Shown here one piece after another: positions 6,736 through 8,611 of a DNA stretch of 8,611 nucleotides. The translations under genes and the position numbers were made by a program. Position 1 is the stretch's first letter; each line of letters opens with the position of its first letter. The notes below the pieces were generated by a model. That model had not been told where the DNA came from. It did no database searches and was given only the letters and a program-made list of their open reading frames with translations. Location of the stretch: contig JAFQGN010000186.1 of NCBI GenBank assembly GCA_017398245.1, positions 1 through 8,611 of the forward strand. Direction: 5' to 3'. This DNA is from Clostridia bacterium. GTDB taxonomy: Bacteria; Bacillota_A; Clostridia; Christensenellales; Aristaeellaceae.

Positions 6736-7833
6736 TTATTTCAGAAAATCACCGATATCGCCGAGCAGTCGGCCGACAGAATGGTACTTGCCGGAATAGA
6801 TGACGGGATCGAGCGCGGTGAGATCGACGGCAAAGGTATCTTTGATATCGAGCCGCGCGTCGATCTGCACGTTTTTGATGCGGCAGAAGAAGGTGGCGGA
6901 GGCGCCGGTGACGACCGTTTGGACGACCTCGCATTCATAGACCCAGCGGCTGGCCTCCAGAACGGGTACGTCCACCGCCTGCCCGCGCCCGACGGCATAG
7001 GGAACGGCGTCCTTCGGGCCGTCGGCAGCGGAATGTGCACCGAAATAGTCCATCAGCGGGAGCATGTCGGTGCTGACGAGGTTCGCGCTGAACACGCCTT
7101 CGCGCTCGACGTTGCGGCGCGTGCGCTTGGTTCCGAACATGCTGACGACGAGCAGGTAATCGTCGCCGCCTTCGCAGGTGACGCTCAGCCACGTGATAGG
7201 CGCGAAATTGTGCGTGCCGTCTTCGTTATTGGTGCCGATGAGGAACGCCGGCTGCACGCACATGGAAAACTGTGTGCCGACAGATTTTCGGCAGACAGCG
7301 CCGGACGCGCGCCATGCGGCGGCCTTTTCCAGCAGTTCGTTGATCAGATCTTGCTTGCCCGGGGTGTACAGGGCGCGGTTATCGGCATGCTCGGCGCAAA
7401 GGCGGCGCTTGAGCGCGTCGTAGCGTGCGGCTTCGGCCGGGTGCGCGTTGCAGTAATCGCGGAAATTGATGTAATTCTTCCACGCGGGATCCGTATATTC
7501 GACGATATGGATATGGTGCGTTCGGGTATCGGCGGCCAGATCGCCCATGACGAAGAGATGCTGGCCGGGCCTGTCCTGCCCGCGGTCGATAAAGCCGTTT
7601 TGCGCGAGGGCTTCGGCATGGGGCGCGATATCCTCCAACGAGCGGACGGCAACGACGAGATCCAGAATGGGTTTGGCGGAGATGCCGCGGATGGCCGTGC
7701 TGCCGACATGCTGGATATCGACGGCGGTATCGCCAAGGATGGAACGCAGCAGGGAAATAGTCTGCTGAGCGGCCTCCTCCCATTCTTTTTCGTGCGGACA
7801 GAGTACGACTGTGCCTCGTTTAAGACCGAGCAT
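6736..7833 (-). CDS. GrpB-domain / flavin reductase-like fusion protein
   Basis: The 365-residue protein carries two domains in one uninterrupted frame. Residues 1-175 resemble the GrpB (UPF0157) family of the nucleotidyltransferase superfamily, with IQHVGSTAIRG (40-50), AKPILDLVV (53-61) and HHIHIVEY (106-113). Residues about 183-365 resemble the FMN-binding split-barrel flavin reductase family, with QPAFLIGTNNEDGTHNFAPI (194-213) and the C-terminal YSGKYHSVGRLLGDIGDF (346-363). Flavin reductases use NAD(P)H to reduce FMN or FAD; some members only bind FMN. The GrpB activity is not known to me. I chose the ATG at 7833 because AAAGGAGG (7841-7848) sits 7 bases upstream; the longer frame from 7899 would overlap the activase gene. 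The two genes are probably co-transcribed. No signal peptide or membrane segment is seen. Confidence 0.8.
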   Translation of the reverse strand: MLGLKRGTVVLCPHEKEWEEAAQQTISLLRSILGDTAVDIQHVGSTAIRGISAKPILDLVVAVRSLEDIAPHAEALAQNGFIDRGQDRPGQHLFVMGDLAADTRTHHIHIVEYTDPAWKNYINFRDYCNAHPAEAARYDALKRRLCAEHADNRALYTPGKQDLINELLEKAAAWRASGAVCRKSVGTQFSMCVQPAFLIGTNNEDGTHNFAPITWLSVTCEGGDDYLLVVSMFGTKRTRRNVEREGVFSANLVSTDMLPLMDYFGAHSAADGPKDAVPYAVGRGQAVDVPVLEASRWVYECEVVQTVVTGASATFFCRIKNVQIDARLDIKDTFAVDLTALDPVIYSGKYHSVGRLLGDIGDFLK

Positions 7834-7840
7834 GAATATT

Positions 7841-7848
7841 CCTCCTTT
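7841..7848 (-). promoter_or_regulatory. Ribosome binding site overlapping the activase stop codon
   Basis: AAAGGAGG, a near-perfect Shine-Dalgarno site, lies 7 bases before the ATG at 7833. It shares its first two bases with the TAA stop codon (7849-7847) of the upstream activase. Ribosomes finishing the activase would uncover or occupy this site, which favours coupled translation of the two proteins. Confidence 0.8.
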
Positions 7849-8611
7849 ACAAAACGATGGCTTCCACGCCGTGTTTGCGGAACGCGGATACATCCGCATT
7901 GGGCGTTTGGTCGGTATCGAAGGGCGGGGCGTAGGTCATGCCCGCCATTTCGTATTTCGCGCCGGCAGTTTTATGGTAGGGCAGAAGCTCGACGCGGATC
8001 AGATTTTTGCTACCCGAAACGAAGTTTGCCGTAGCTTCCAGATTTTCGGGCGAATCGTTCACGCCCGGGATGAGCGGGACGCGCAGGATGCAGGGCGTAT
8101 CGCTTGCAAGGAGCAGGCTAGCGTTGGCAAGGATGCGCTCGTTGGGCTGGCCGGTCCAGAAGGCATGCTGCGCGCTGTCCATGTGCTTGAGGTCCATGAT
8201 GACGAGATCGACCGTATGCACGGCTTCGGCAAAGATTTCCTCGGGAGCAAAGCCGCTGGTCTCGACAGCGGTATGCGCGCCATCGAGCAGGGCGATCGTC
8301 TCGCGCACGAATTTCCACTGGGAAAGGGGTTCGCCGCCGGAGAAGGTGACCCCTCCCCCACTGCTCTCCCAGAGAGATTTGTCTCGGATGAGGCGCGCGG
8401 CGAGCTCCTGCGGGGAAAGCTCTTCTCCGCAAAGACGGCGAAGGCCCGCCTTGCAATACGGGATGCACGCGCCGCAGGCGATGCATTCCTCGTGCGTGCA
8501 ATGGGCTTTGCACTCGCCGCAATGGGTGCAGGCGGCGGTGGAGACCATGAGCTGCGTTTTGTGCAGCAGCCCTTCCGGGTTATGGCACCATTTGCAGCGC
8601 AGCGGACAGCC
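7847..8611 (-). CDS. Glycyl-radical enzyme activating enzyme (radical SAM), 5' end outside window
   Basis: The frame is open from the window edge (8611) to TAA at 7849-7847, giving 254 residues; only the extreme N-terminus is missing. It opens with the radical SAM motif CPLRCKWC (residues 2-9 of the fragment). Two ferredoxin-like motifs follow, with Cys at 28, 31, 34, 38 and at 43, 46, 49, 53, then TFSGGEPL and LIPGVNDSPENLEAT. This two-extra-cluster form is known for activases of dehydratase- and decarboxylase-type glycyl radical enzymes; PflA lacks these clusters. The enzyme would abstract hydrogen from a glycine of its partner using S-adenosylmethionine, under anaerobic conditions. The partner is not visible and may lie upstream, outside the window. 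The internal ATG at 8548 is not the start, because the essential radical SAM cysteines precede it. Confidence 0.9.
   Translation of the reverse strand, partial: GCPLRCKWCHNPEGLLHKTQLMVSTAACTHCGECKAHCTHEECIACGACIPYCKAGLRRLCGEELSPQELAARLIRDKSLWESSGGGVTFSGGEPLSQWKFVRETIALLDGAHTAVETSGFAPEEIFAEAVHTVDLVIMDLKHMDSAQHAFWTGQPNERILANASLLLASDTPCILRVPLIPGVNDSPENLEATANFVSGSKNLIRVELLPYHKTAGAKYEMAGMTYAPPFDTDQTPNADVSAFRKHGVEAIVL

Overview
The window looks like chromosomal DNA from a GC-rich member of the Clostridia (Firmicutes). The evidence is purine-rich ribosome binding sites (AAAGGAGG, GGGAGG), sigma-A-type promoters, a TetM-like translation factor, and a glycyl-radical activating enzyme typical of anaerobes. 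An order or genus cannot be assigned from sequence reading alone.

Layout. Bases 2-184 (+) are the 3' end of a gene that looks like IMP dehydrogenase (guaB). All other genes are on the minus strand, so guaB and argF converge on a 482-base gene-free interval (185-666). Then, in minus-strand transcription order from the right edge: a glycyl-radical-enzyme activase (5' end outside the window, to 7847); a GrpB-flavin reductase fusion (7833-6736) starting 13 bases after it; a terminator hairpin; a TetM/EF-G-like translational GTPase with its own promoter (6612-4663); another hairpin; an arginine control region (4408-4620); and argG (4407-3175), argH (3065-1695) and argF (1662-667).

Function. ArgF (ornithine to citrulline), ArgG (citrulline plus aspartate to argininosuccinate) and ArgH (argininosuccinate to arginine plus fumarate) are the last three steps of arginine synthesis. 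They appear to form one unit led by a consensus promoter, with several ARG-box-like palindromes about 40-42 bases apart across and upstream of it, so repression by ArgR/AhrC is likely. The activase and fusion protein form a tight pair; the glycyl radical enzyme the activase would serve is not in view.

The most unusual part is the guaB-argF interval. It holds five strong hairpins with different stems, every one with an 11-base loop. The loops are variants of one sequence, CATAaGTCCAA, in either orientation. Three are directly preceded by the same 20-base box, once on the minus strand after argF and twice on the plus strand after guaB. The two plus-strand copies form a 205-base-offset duplication in which the loop alone is inverted. 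This looks like a family of terminator-associated elements under selection, or spreading, as loop plus box rather than as stem. I do not recognise it as a named family.
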